Shown here in pieces: positions 34,709 to 42,489 of a stretch of 64,000 bases of DNA (the stretch's first letter is position 1; each line of letters begins with the position of its first letter). A program made the translations under genes and the position numbers. Source of the DNA: Hymenobacter aquaticus (GTDB lineage Bacteria > Bacteroidota > Bacteroidia > Cytophagales > Hymenobacteraceae); NCBI RefSeq assembly GCF_004765605.1, contig NZ_SRLC01000001.1, positions 1,302,001-1,366,000 of the forward strand. Reading direction: 5' to 3'. A model generated the notes under the pieces. It searched no databases. It saw nothing but the letters and a program-made list of their open reading frames with translations, and was not told the DNA's origin.

Positions 34709-35167
34709 ATGAAAACTGCCGAAATCCACACCACGCACGGCGTGATGAAAGTCGAGTTCTTTGAGCAGGACGCTCCCAACACGGTCAAGAACTTCACCGA
34801 TCTGGCCCAGAAAGGCTTCTACGACGGCCTGAAATTCCACCGCGTCATCCCGAACTTCGTGGTGCAGGGCGGCTGCCCCAACTCCCGCGACGGCGCCAAA
34901 GGCACGCCCGGCACCGGCGGCCCCGGCTACAAAATCGACTGCGAGCTGAAAGGCGGCAACCAGTACCACGACCGCGGCGTGCTGAGCATGGCCCACGCCG
35001 GCCGCAACACCGGCGGCTCGCAGTTCTTCATTGTGCACAGCCGCGACAACACCGCCCACCTCGACCGCAACCACACCGTGTTCGGCAAAGTGGTTGAAGG
35101 CCTGGACATCATCGACCAGATCAAAGCCAACGACGAAATCAAGAAAATCGTCGTCAACGAGGCGTAG
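34709..35167 (+). CDS. Cyclophilin-type peptidyl-prolyl isomerase
   Basis: The 152-residue cyclophilin accelerates cis-trans isomerisation of proline bonds. It contains FHRVIPNFVVQGG with the catalytic arginine, the GVLSMAHAGRNTGGSQFFI motif and HTVFGKVVEGLDIID. It has no signal peptide, so it is cytoplasmic (PpiB-like). ATG 34709 is used; the upstream frame covers the promoter and fasciclin leader. Confidence 0.93.
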   Translation: MKTAEIHTTHGVMKVEFFEQDAPNTVKNFTDLAQKGFYDGLKFHRVIPNFVVQGGCPNSRDGAKGTPGTGGPGYKIDCELKGGNQYHDRGVLSMAHAGRNTGGSQFFIVHSRDNTAHLDRNHTVFGKVVEGLDIIDQIKANDEIKKIVVNEA

Positions 35168-35197
35168 GTTTTAGATAGTTGCTGGTTGTCAGTTGCC

Positions 35198-35309
35198 AAA
35201 CAGAACGTCATTCCGAGCGAAGCCGAGGAATCTCGCATGGCGTCGTTGAGTTACTAATCCTACGTCAGCACGCGAGATTCCTCGACAAGCTCGGAATGAC
35301 GTTTTGTTT
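35198..35309. repeat. Dispersed palindromic repeat (same family as 9906 and 46488)
   Basis: Left arm 35198-35236 and right arm 35272-35309 are imperfect reverse complements, including AACGTCATTCCGAGC with GCTCGGAATGACGTT and GAATCTCGC with GCGAGATTC. It lies just after the cyclophilin gene and before a terminator. Confidence 0.85.
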
Positions 35310-35322
35310 GACAACAAACCAC

Positions 35323-35370
35323 CAAACACAAGAAAGCCGGCTGATTCCTCAGCCGGCTTTCTTGTGTTTG
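35323..35370. terminator. Long-stem terminator
   Basis: A perfect 21-bp stem (CAAACACAAGAAAGCCGGCTG and its complement) with loop ATTCCT lies between the cyclophilin gene and the convergent small gene at 35420. Confidence 0.85.
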
Positions 35371-35419
35371 CAAGGGGCGGTGTGTAAAAAAACCGGTAGG
35401 GACTGTTGAAAGCAGCGGC

Positions 35420-35611
35420 CTACCAGCGCTGGAAGAACCAACGCGTGTTGTTGGCATTGTATTGCTTGTAGTTGGGGCGGTGCACCGTGGGGCGACCTTT
35501 GCTCACGCTCCGCGCACTGGGCACGCGGCCGGCCTGTGCCGGGGTGCCCGGCACCAGCAGGGCGAGTACGAAAAGCAGCGAAGCGAGGCGGGCGATGAGG
35601 GAAGCGTTCAT
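35420..35611 (-). CDS. Small secreted protein of unknown function
   Basis: The 63-residue product has a clear signal peptide (MNASLIARLASLLFVLALLV, cleavage near PAQA-GR) and a short basic, aromatic mature peptide ending NNTRWFFQRW. About 34 residues would be released. I know no family for it. ATG 35611 starts at the signal peptide; upstream in-frame sequence is Arg/Pro-rich and lacks coding character. Confidence 0.6.
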   Translation of the reverse strand: MNASLIARLASLLFVLALLVPGTPAQAGRVPSARSVSKGRPTVHRPNYKQYNANNTRWFFQRW

Positions 35612-35987
35612 GGCAGAAAAAGGTTGGAAGCGTGGAGTTGTCGTGGTTTGGGTTCCGAATGCCCGGTGGGCCGTTGGAATGATACAAAGCAACGCAACCG
35701 GTTCCCGCCGTCCGGAAAGTTTTGCCGAAGGGTGGGTTTTGCTATCCGAAGGCAAAGGTTTTCTCTTCGAGCGTGTTGCGCGGCGGCCCAAGTCGGCCGT
35801 AGAGCCGCTTACGCGCCGCGTGCCGCTGCCCGGCCGGCCCCGCTCCGGCCGTCTGATCCGCATCGGCCCCACGGAAGCCGCCGGGATACGTTCCGGCTCT
35901 CCCCCCAAACGCAGCAAGGCCCCTCTGCCGGGGGCAGAAGGGCCTTGGGTTGTTGCGGATAGGTATAGCGTAACGGGGGTGGCAGGG
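35612..35987. other. Intergenic region without a supported gene
   Basis: This 376-base GC-rich region has open frames on both strands, but their translations are Arg/Pro/Gly-rich with no recognisable fold. The only clear feature is a terminator-like hairpin at 35915-35948. Confidence 0.5.
35915..35948. terminator. Terminator-like hairpin
   Basis: A stem CAAGGCCC-CTCTGCC with GGCAGA-GGGCCTTG lies about 40 bases beyond the stop of the 35988-36407 gene on the minus strand. Only a weak T run follows. Confidence 0.55.
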
Positions 35988-36407
35988 CTAGGCGCTCAGC
36001 TGGGCGCGGCGCTCCGTCACTTTGGTTATGGCGTTGGTCAGCACGGCGACCTGGGCATCTATCTGCTCGGCATCGACGGCGGCCAGGAAGCGGGCGGCAT
36101 TGCTGCGGGCGCTGCCCTGCTCCAGCAGGTTGGCCCGGCGGAAGTTGGCTTTGCGCAGCTTGCTTTCATTATACTTGCGCACATCGTCGGGCAGCCCTAC
36201 CGTGGCCAGGATGGTAGTAAAGGCCGTTATTTCGGCTTCTACCCCGGTCAGCAGAGCTTTAATTTTCGCCTTAACCTGCTCGGAACGGGTATCGGCGTAG
36301 TCCTGGTTAGTGTCGCGGTTCTGGTAGCTGGCCAGTTCGGCGGTCAGGTCGTCGAGTACTTCGTCGCACTCGGCTGGGTTGGTGAGAATGCTCGGATCAA
36401 GAGCCAT
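35988..36407 (-). CDS. Hypothetical helical protein
   Basis: The 139-residue protein is predicted almost entirely alpha-helical, with heptad-like charged segments (KVKAKIKALLTGVEAEI, VTERRAQL). It has no signal peptide and no membrane segment. I do not recognise the family. It is downstream of the XRE regulator and the ATPase/HNH pair on the same strand, so it may belong to the same accessory pocket, but a 100-base AT-rich gap separates it. Confidence 0.6.
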   Translation of the reverse strand: MALDPSILTNPAECDEVLDDLTAELASYQNRDTNQDYADTRSEQVKAKIKALLTGVEAEITAFTTILATVGLPDDVRKYNESKLRKANFRRANLLEQGSARSNAARFLAAVDAEQIDAQVAVLTNAITKVTERRAQLSA

Positions 36408-36510
36408 AAGGATAAGGAGTTAAAAGGTGAACTATGCCGGAATATAGAGCAGTTGTTGATTGAATATTATCCGGAGGCTATAAATATTTTCGGGCCGCCG
36501 CACGACTGGC

Positions 36511-37095
36511 TCACGCCCCACCGGCCAGCAGCGCAGCCAAGCCTGCGGCCTCGGTTTCGAGGGCCTCGGCCCGCAGCCGCAGCAGGTGGTAGCGGGCGGC
36601 ACCCTCGGCATCGTGCAGGGTGGCGTGGGCCTGCTGCTGCCGCGCCAGCAGCCACTGCCGGGCGCGGGCCGCCTCGGCGAGCGTAGCCAGGGCGGCGGGC
36701 AACCCTGGAGCAGCCAACAAGCCGGGCAGCACCGCTAGCCAGCGCTGGGCCCCGGCGTGGGCGGCGGCCAGCTTCTGCAGCTCCTGGCGCAGCTTGCGGG
36801 CCTGGTGGCGGCAGGCGGCCAGGCGGTCCTGTAATGGTCCGGGGGCCGGCACGCCGGGTGGAACCACCTCGGGCGCAGGGGACGCGGGCCGGGCCGGTGC
36901 TTCGGCGGGCAGCAGGGCGGCCAGGGGGTTGAGGCGCAAGAGCACCCGGCTGGTGAGCACGCGGCGGCCGGCTTCGATGTCGGCTACGTAGGGGCGGCTA
37001 ATGCCGAAGTAGTCGGCCAGCTCCTGCTGATCGAGGCCGAAGTGCTTGCGGACCTGGGCCAGCAGTGTGGTAGAGGGTATCGACCTACGCGGCAT
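36511..37095 (-). CDS. XRE-family helix-turn-helix regulator
   Basis: The 194-residue protein has an N-terminal HTH_3 domain (about 10-60) with VRKHFGLDQQELADYFGISRPYVADIEAGRRVL, including the recognition helix SRPYVADIE. The remainder is Ala/Leu/Arg-rich and helical, probably a dimerisation region, with no known domain. A 17-bp-arm palindrome ends 12 bases upstream of its ATG and probably is its own operator. It lies directly downstream of the ATPase/HNH pair, all on one strand. Confidence 0.82.
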   Translation of the reverse strand: MPRRSIPSTTLLAQVRKHFGLDQQELADYFGISRPYVADIEAGRRVLTSRVLLRLNPLAALLPAEAPARPASPAPEVVPPGVPAPGPLQDRLAACRHQARKLRQELQKLAAAHAGAQRWLAVLPGLLAAPGLPAALATLAEAARARQWLLARQQQAHATLHDAEGAARYHLLRLRAEALETEAAGLAALLAGGA

Positions 37096-37106
37096 ACGGA
37101 GTTGGT

Positions 37107-37149
37107 TTTTGCAGCATATTTTTCAAAATGTAAAAAATATGCTGCAAAA
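37107..37149. promoter_or_regulatory. Candidate operator palindrome upstream of the XRE gene
   Basis: Perfect 17-bp arms TTTTGCAGCATATTTTT (37107-37123) and its reverse complement (37133-37149) flank the 9-base spacer CAAAATGTA. It is strikingly AT-rich against its surroundings and is 12 bases upstream of the XRE start codon, so binding would block expression. Part of it could also act as a terminator for ptuB-like transcripts. Confidence 0.7.
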
Positions 37150-37210
37150 TCTCAATGGCAGCAAGAAGCCCCGACTGCGGGGGCGGCCGGGGCTGTTTGC
37201 TTACTTATGC

Positions 37211-37963
37211 TTAATCCAGCAAATCAGTCGGAACAAACTCTATTACTGCCTCCATTGACCGCATCAATTGCGTGAAGGGGGCCCGCCGTGATAATAAATC
37301 ACCCAACTGGCGGCGGGCATTAGCTAAAACTTGTGGATTACTGCCATTTTGAGCCGCGAGAAACTTTTGAATGGCCCGCATTACCCTATCATATTGCTCC
37401 ATGATAGTTACGCGTAAATGCTTCGTATTCTGCCGTGACACTTCGTCACCAACTTTACCATTGTGAAGCAGATTAAGCAACTCAGCCGTGTTGCTCGCAG
37501 CTTGGTCGGTGGGGTCAGCAGCTTCAAAGCGGGGGTCACGGCCAAGCGGACCAATCGTAGCCAGCAGTCGGGTTTCTACTTGGTCGTTACAGGGGTCCAG
37601 TAAGCCACCTGCGGGCCACCCACGTGGCCGCATCATATTCGCTTTATGAGCCGCTGGAAACAAATTAGCCCACTCGTATTTGAGCGCCAAGTTCTGATTG
37701 ACAGGTACGAAATGATCTACATCCATCTCGTAGGAACTACCGTGCAAGTGCTCGGTCAGGTAGCATTTTGCAAAAAATCCGGTATCAAACGCCTGGAGTA
37801 CATCAGAGGTCCGATAGTCGCCGGGCTTATTAGGCAGAGGTACTTTGGAAGGATCGATAGCCACAGCGCAGGTAGCGGCATAGGCAGCACAATCATTAAT
37901 ATACTGGTGCATGGCCGGCGTATTAAGCGTGGCCGGTACGGGCGGGCGCTTCAACTCAATCAT
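37211..37963 (-). CDS. ptuB: HNH endonuclease, PtuB-like (Septu defence)
   Basis: The 250-residue protein has the HNH motif of the PtuB/retron-associated nuclease family: DVDHFVPVN (D83, H84), the EWANLFPAAHKANMMRP segment (N100, H106, N109) and GLLDPCND near 120. In Septu systems this nuclease cuts nucleic acid when activated by its ATPase partner during phage infection. The ATG overlaps the TGA of the ATPase gene (ATGA), showing tight coupling. The cysteine zinc ligands found in some relatives are absent. No reverse transcriptase is nearby, so a retron is unlikely. Confidence 0.75.
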   Translation of the reverse strand: MIELKRPPVPATLNTPAMHQYINDCAAYAATCAVAIDPSKVPLPNKPGDYRTSDVLQAFDTGFFAKCYLTEHLHGSSYEMDVDHFVPVNQNLALKYEWANLFPAAHKANMMRPRGWPAGGLLDPCNDQVETRLLATIGPLGRDPRFEAADPTDQAASNTAELLNLLHNGKVGDEVSRQNTKHLRVTIMEQYDRVMRAIQKFLAAQNGSNPQVLANARRQLGDLLSRRAPFTQLMRSMEAVIEFVPTDLLD

Positions 37964-39159
37964 GCGGCCTGCTCGCGCTTTAGGTGAAGAATCTGGGCCT
38001 GAATATCCAGTTGGAGCACCGGCGACATATACTGGCCCTTTTCCTCCATTAGTCGTTGCAGCCGGGCCAGCGCCTGAGTTCGATCAGGCATTGCCCGAAT
38101 TTCATCTACTTCGGCCAGAATAGCATCCGCCACGTTAGAATACTCATTCTCGACCCCAAAGTGGGTTTGCATGAGCTCTGAGTAACTGCTGCCTGCCGCT
38201 TGGTCGCCCAGCACCTCACCGGTACTTAAGTCAAACACCGTGGCACCGGTAATGCTGGAGGCCACGGCCGGCGAGTGAGTCGCTACGATGAATTGCAGGT
38301 TGGGAAATAAACTCGTGAGCAGCGGCAGAATCTGGTACTGCATTTCCAGATGCAGGTGGGTTTCGGGCTCATCGATGAGCACGAAGCCGCAGGGGTCGTA
38401 GCTATAGTCGTTAGCTTGTTTGCGCAGCAGGTCGGTGCGCATGAGCAAGTCCGTGAGGATGCTCAGAAAGGCGGAAAATCCTGCGGAAAGCTGATTAAAG
38501 GTAAAACGGCGACCATCAGAGAGATTGATATAGAACTCGAAGTTCTCCCGGACGAATTCGAGTTTGGTACCGGGGTCTTCGAAGATTTTGGCCAGGGTCT
38601 GCTCTAATTTGAGGAAGAAAGCTGCTTGGTGTTTGGACTCCTCGCCTCTGCCCTCCATTATATCAAAAACCTGAAAAACTTTTTTATTGACAAGATACTG
38701 TTTGAAAAGCTCAGCAGGTGATTTGCCCATCTTGCTCTGGGCTATTTGTGACTCTAATGAATCTTCTCTAGTGACAGTTGTAACTTCCCTAACACTAACT
38801 TTCCTACTAGCCTCGAAATAGGCGAGGATAATTTGATTAGCAAAATTTCGCAAGCCATTGTATGGAACATTATTCGCACTGAAAAACGATGGTTCAACCA
38901 TTCGTACAATACTAGGAATTGTCTCGGAACGCTGTATAGATCCAGAAGAGCTTAATGGATTATAATGGTCAGTATCAAAATGTATAATTGAGGCTAGGTG
39001 TTGAAGCACAGTTGTTTTTCCAGACCCATTTTTGCCTGTCAAAAGCAAGTGCTTAGACCTTTGTCCTAATTGGAACACCGGAACAATTATGTTTTTTGCA
39101 GCATAAGCGTCTTTAATAAGCAGTTGCTGGAGGTAAGGAAATTCGTCGCGGGTTATCAT
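37960..39159 (-). CDS. ptuA: AAA/ABC-type ATPase, PtuA-like (Septu defence)
   Basis: The 399-residue protein is an ABC/RecF-like ATPase. Walker A is GKNGSGKTT (42-50), the signature is LSAGFSAF (224-231), Walker B is FVLIDEPETHLH (259-270) and the switch histidine H295 is in ATHSP. A long insert between Walker A and the signature holds helices that probably contact the nuclease. Fused to an HNH gene by a 4-base overlap, this is the PtuAB arrangement. The 5' half (about 38640-39160) is visibly AT-richer than neighbouring genes, suggesting transfer. Other ATPase-nuclease defence pairs such as Gabija differ in having a TOPRIM domain. Confidence 0.78.
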   Translation of the reverse strand: MITRDEFPYLQQLLIKDAYAAKNIIVPVFQLGQRSKHLLLTGKNGSGKTTVLQHLASIIHFDTDHYNPLSSSGSIQRSETIPSIVRMVEPSFFSANNVPYNGLRNFANQIILAYFEASRKVSVREVTTVTREDSLESQIAQSKMGKSPAELFKQYLVNKKVFQVFDIMEGRGEESKHQAAFFLKLEQTLAKIFEDPGTKLEFVRENFEFYINLSDGRRFTFNQLSAGFSAFLSILTDLLMRTDLLRKQANDYSYDPCGFVLIDEPETHLHLEMQYQILPLLTSLFPNLQFIVATHSPAVASSITGATVFDLSTGEVLGDQAAGSSYSELMQTHFGVENEYSNVADAILAEVDEIRAMPDRTQALARLQRLMEEKGQYMSPVLQLDIQAQILHLKREQAA

Positions 39160-39247
39160 GATCAGAGTGAGGCGCGGTTGATTCGTCCGTCGCCACTAAG
39201 TTAAGTAGCACTGCGGTAGATTAAGCGTTGAACTAGCTTTAGTGTAA

Positions 39248-39290
39248 CCAAAAACGCCCCGCGCACCTTTCGGCACGCGGGGCGTTTTGG
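39248..39290. terminator. Hairpin terminator
   Basis: An AAAACGCCCCGCG arm pairs with CGCGGGGCGTTTT around a loop containing ACCTTTCGG. It lies upstream of ptuA and downstream of the moxR-like stop, separated from the latter by the 39303 repeat. Confidence 0.75.
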
Positions 39291-39302
39291 TATCAGCACG
39301 GC

Positions 39303-39391
39303 GTAGAGACGCATAGTTGCGTCTCGTCGTCCGCGCCTTCGCACTACTTATCGTTCAACGCAACGATTGAGACGCAAGGTTGCGTCTCTAC
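39303..39391. repeat. Dispersed repeat with 23-bp inverted ends
   Basis: GTAGAGACGCATAGTTGCGT at 39303 and its counterpart ending at 39391 match in reverse over 20 of 23 bases. Each end is itself a small hairpin (GAGACGCA with TGCGTCTC). It fills the gap downstream of the MoxR-like gene. Confidence 0.85.
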
Positions 39392-39398
39392 ACCGCTT

Positions 39399-40922
39399 CT
39401 ACCGGCGGCGGCGGGGCTTCTCGTCCTCGTCCTCGTCGTCATCCTCGCCGCCGAAGCTGGGCATGGTGAACATCGACGACAAGAGGTCTTTGAACTGGGT
39501 GCCGCGCGTGACGCGGTTGCGCGAAATCAGGCTGTGCTCGGCCAGGCCGTGCAGGCAGAACTCCATCAGGAACCAGGTCGTTTCGGCGTCCTCGTTGGGG
39601 TGCAGGAAGGTGACGATGCCGCGCAGGCCGGGCACCTGCTCCAGGGCGGCGTGGTAGTCCTCGTCGGAAGCGTCGCTGAGCACGTCCACGGTGTTGCCGG
39701 CCCCGAACCAGTCCTGCACCTCCTTGTAAGGGTTGGGGCGCGACTTCACCTTTTTCTGCTTGTCGGGGTCGGGGAAGTAGTTCAGGAACAGCGTGCGGAT
39801 GGCTTTGCCCATCAGCTTCTCGGCCACGATGCCGGCTCCCTCCTGCTCGCCTTCGTAGACCAGCTCCACCTTGCCGGTGAGGGCGGGCACGGCGGCCAGG
39901 AAATCGGCGATGCGCACGTAGGTTTTCTTTTCGCCGTTGATCAGGGCGCGCCGCTCGGCGGCACTCACCAGGCTTTCGTAGGCGGCAATGGTCAGGCGGG
40001 CCGACACGCCGCTCTTGGCGTCGACGAACTCTGAGGCGCGGGCCTCCACGGCCACCTGCTCCACCAGGTCGTGGATGATTTCGTTGGAGGTCACCATGCC
40101 CTTCTGCTCCTCTTTGATGCGGGCTTCCTGCTTGGTGATGCGCTTACCGACCTCGATGCTCTTGGGGTAGTGCGTGATGATCTGGGAGTCGATGCGGTCC
40201 TTGAGGGGCGTCACGATGGAGCCCCGGTTGGTGTAGTCCTCGGGGTTGGCCGTAAACACGAACTGGATATCAAGCGGCAAACGCACCTTGAAACCCCGGA
40301 TCTGGATGTCGCCTTCCTGCAGGATGTTGAACAGCGACACCTGGATGCGGGCCTGCAAGTCGGGCAGCTCGTTAATCACGAAAATGCCGCGGTGCGAGCG
40401 GGGAATCAGGCCGAAGTGAATCACCCGCTCGTCGGAGTAGGGCAGTTTCAGCGTGGCGGCCTTGATGGGGTCGGCGTCGCCGATGAGGTCGGCCACCGAT
40501 ACGTCGGGGGTGGCCAGCTTCTCGGTGTAGCGGTCTGAGCGGTGCAGCCAGCTTACGGGCGTGGCGTCGCCCTTCTCGGCAATCAGGTTTTTGGCGTAGA
40601 TGCTTAGGGGCTCCAGCGGGTCGTCGTTGAGCTCCGAGCCTTCCACGACGGGAATGTACTCGTCGAGCAAATCGACCATGAGGCGGGCAATGCGCGTCTT
40701 GGCCTGCCCGCGCAAGCCCAGCAGGTTGATGTGGTGCATGCTCAGAATGGCGCGCTGCAGGTCGGGAATAACGGTTTCCTCGTAGCCGTAGATGCCGGGA
40801 AACACCTCTTCTTTGGCTTGCAGCTTGGCAATCAGGTTGTCGCGCAGCTCCTGCTTCACGGAACGGGGCTGGTAGCCAGACTTTTTCAAGTCACCGAGGG
40901 TACGGATGTCAGTTGATTTCAT
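39399..40922 (-). CDS. MoxR/ChlI-like AAA+ ATPase
   Basis: The 507-residue protein is an AAA+ ATPase of the MoxR/magnesium-chelatase I group. It has a Walker A-like GLRGQAKTR near 89, GIFVINELPDL as a variant Walker B with Asn for the usual Asp, and the FTANPEDYTNRG sensor-1 region. A C-terminal acidic tail (DDDEDEDE then KPRRRR) follows. MoxR ATPases act with VWA proteins as chaperones that insert metals or activate complexes. A VWA protein gene occurs 5.7 kb away (46608-47711) on the same strand and is the likely partner. It is not the chlorophyll chelatase, since no bch genes are present. Confidence 0.82.
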   Translation of the reverse strand: MKSTDIRTLGDLKKSGYQPRSVKQELRDNLIAKLQAKEEVFPGIYGYEETVIPDLQRAILSMHHINLLGLRGQAKTRIARLMVDLLDEYIPVVEGSELNDDPLEPLSIYAKNLIAEKGDATPVSWLHRSDRYTEKLATPDVSVADLIGDADPIKAATLKLPYSDERVIHFGLIPRSHRGIFVINELPDLQARIQVSLFNILQEGDIQIRGFKVRLPLDIQFVFTANPEDYTNRGSIVTPLKDRIDSQIITHYPKSIEVGKRITKQEARIKEEQKGMVTSNEIIHDLVEQVAVEARASEFVDAKSGVSARLTIAAYESLVSAAERRALINGEKKTYVRIADFLAAVPALTGKVELVYEGEQEGAGIVAEKLMGKAIRTLFLNYFPDPDKQKKVKSRPNPYKEVQDWFGAGNTVDVLSDASDEDYHAALEQVPGLRGIVTFLHPNEDAETTWFLMEFCLHGLAEHSLISRNRVTRGTQFKDLLSSMFTMPSFGGEDDDEDEDEKPRRRR

Positions 40923-41131
40923 ATCGAGGGGAAGGTACGGCGTCCGGCAGCGTGGCAGGCCGGGCGCGGGAAGGTAGTGCTATAACTGCCTAAGGGGGTC
41001 ATTGGTTCGAGGCCCGGTTGCGCCCGGCCCCGACGCCCCAAGGCCGGTATCACCCGATTATGTGAGGAGCCGCAGTAGCGTATAAATATATTATTAGCTA
41101 TTCTTGCAAAAATTACAAAACACCTCTCGTT

Positions 41132-42106
41132 ATGCGGAAAGTTCTTCGAATTATGGGCCTGCTGCTGGCCGTGGTGGTGGTAGCGGCCGTCGGCTTCGTG
41201 GTGTTCGTCTCGGCCCGGGGCATTCCCAGCTACGACGTGCCCAAACCAACCGGTATGCCGCTTATCGAGGCCACCCCGGCCCGGCTGGCCCAGGGCGAAA
41301 AGCTGGTGCTCTCCAGCTGCGCCGACTGCCACCTGAACCGGCAAACCAACCGCCTGGCCGGCCACCGCCTGCTCGACACGCCCCCGGAGTTCGGGGGCCT
41401 CTACTCGGCCAACATCACCCAGGACAAAGAGCACGGCATCGGGGCCTGGACGGATGCCGAGCTGGTAACGCTGCTGCGCACCGGCGTCGGCCGCGACGGG
41501 CGCTTCCGCATCGTGATGCCCAGCTTCGTACACATGTCGGATGAGGACGTGAGCAGCCTGGTGGCCTTCCTGCGCTCCGGCCACGAGTGGGTGCGGCCCG
41601 ACCCCACGCCCTCGCACGAGCAGGAGCCTTCGTTGCTGGCCAAGGCCCTGGTAAACACCGTTATGAAGCCCACGCCCCTGCCGGCCGGCCCCGTGGTGGC
41701 CCCCGCCCCGACCGAGGCCGTGGCCTTTGGCCGCTACCTGGTGGTGGGCCGCTACAAGTGCTACGACTGCCACAGCAAGGATTTCAAAACCAACAACTCC
41801 CTGGAACCCGAGCAGTCGGAAGGCTACATGGGCGGGGGCAACAAGCTGCTCAACCTGCAGGGCCAGGAGGTGTACAGCCGCAACCTCACCTTCGACGCGG
41901 AAACCGGTATCGGCGACTGGACCGAAGCCCAGTTTGCCCAGGCCGTGAAGTACGGGATGACGCCCCGCGGCCCGCTGGCCTACCCCATGCCGAAGTATTC
42001 CCAGATGGACGACGAGGAAGTGCACGCCCTGTTTGTCTACCTGCAAACCCTGCCCAAGATCAGCAACGCGACGGCCGAGGACGGCGGCGCGGTGGCGGCG
42101 CGGTAA
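41132..42106 (+). CDS. Dihaem cytochrome c
   Basis: The 324-residue protein is a membrane-anchored (residues 8-27) periplasmic electron carrier with two c-type haem sites, CADCH at 63-67 and CYDCH at 210-214. Candidate axial methionines lie in RIVMPSF (M129) and AYPMPKYSQM near 290. Each half has the GIGAWTDAEL or GIGDWTEAQF helix common to cytochrome c domains, so it arose by duplication. The redox partner is unknown. A terminator follows about 50 bases after the stop. Confidence 0.92.
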   Translation: MRKVLRIMGLLLAVVVVAAVGFVVFVSARGIPSYDVPKPTGMPLIEATPARLAQGEKLVLSSCADCHLNRQTNRLAGHRLLDTPPEFGGLYSANITQDKEHGIGAWTDAELVTLLRTGVGRDGRFRIVMPSFVHMSDEDVSSLVAFLRSGHEWVRPDPTPSHEQEPSLLAKALVNTVMKPTPLPAGPVVAPAPTEAVAFGRYLVVGRYKCYDCHSKDFKTNNSLEPEQSEGYMGGGNKLLNLQGQEVYSRNLTFDAETGIGDWTEAQFAQAVKYGMTPRGPLAYPMPKYSQMDDEEVHALFVYLQTLPKISNATAEDGGAVAAR

Positions 42107-42155
42107 GCAGCCCGCTCTGGTCCGGGGGCCGTTCTGCCCGGCCGCCCGTCGTCTG

Positions 42156-42190
42156 CAAAGCCCTTTTCCGTAACCCGGGAAAGGGCTTTA
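42156..42190 (+). terminator. Terminator after cytochrome c
   Basis: AAAGCCCTTTTCC pairs with GGGAAAGGGCTTT around a GTAACCC loop, 50 bases after the stop. Confidence 0.8.
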
Positions 42191-42421
42191 TGCGTTGTAT
42201 GGGCACTAAGCAGCCAGGCCTTGCTAGCGCGCCGGGGCCAGTAAATAGCTGAGCCTACCGGCCCGGACACTGGCTACCGGCGGCTAGAGTAACGGTTGGA
42301 ATGACTGCTCCGTACTAGGTGCCCCGGGCGGCCCAAAGCTGGCATGATTAAACGCGGATTAAAAATTTCCTTCCCAATATGGATTTAATCATGTTTTAAG
42401 ACCGAGCTTTCATTGGCACTC

Positions 42422-42429
42422 TACCTTTG
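42422..42429 (+). promoter_or_regulatory. Candidate -7 box for the export operon
   Basis: TACCTTTG lies 60 bases upstream of the ATG at 42490, preceded by T-rich sequence near 42394-42397. Confidence 0.5.
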
Positions 42430-42489
42430 CGGGCGAAATCGGCTACTGGCTAGTGTGCCGCGCTGTACTCTTTTCTTCTTTTTGCTCTC

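Larger units (their letters stand above)
42107..42489. other. Intergenic region between cytochrome c and the export operon
   Basis: It holds the terminator at 42156-42190, then about 200 bases with nothing recognisable, and finally an AT-rich stretch leading to the -7 box at 42422-42429. No small gene is supported. Confidence 0.5.

Noticed and set aside
35472..36686. 404-codon plus-strand open frame
   Set aside because: It crosses a terminator-like hairpin and several genes on the opposite strand, and its translation has no recognisable fold.
37096..39250. Retron (reverse transcriptase plus msr-msd) associated with PtuAB
   Set aside because: No reverse transcriptase gene or retron-like non-coding RNA is found on either side of the pair.
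40975..41060. tRNA gene suggested by GGTTCGAGGCCC
   Set aside because: Only the T-loop-like string is present; no matching acceptor, D or anticodon stems can be built around it.
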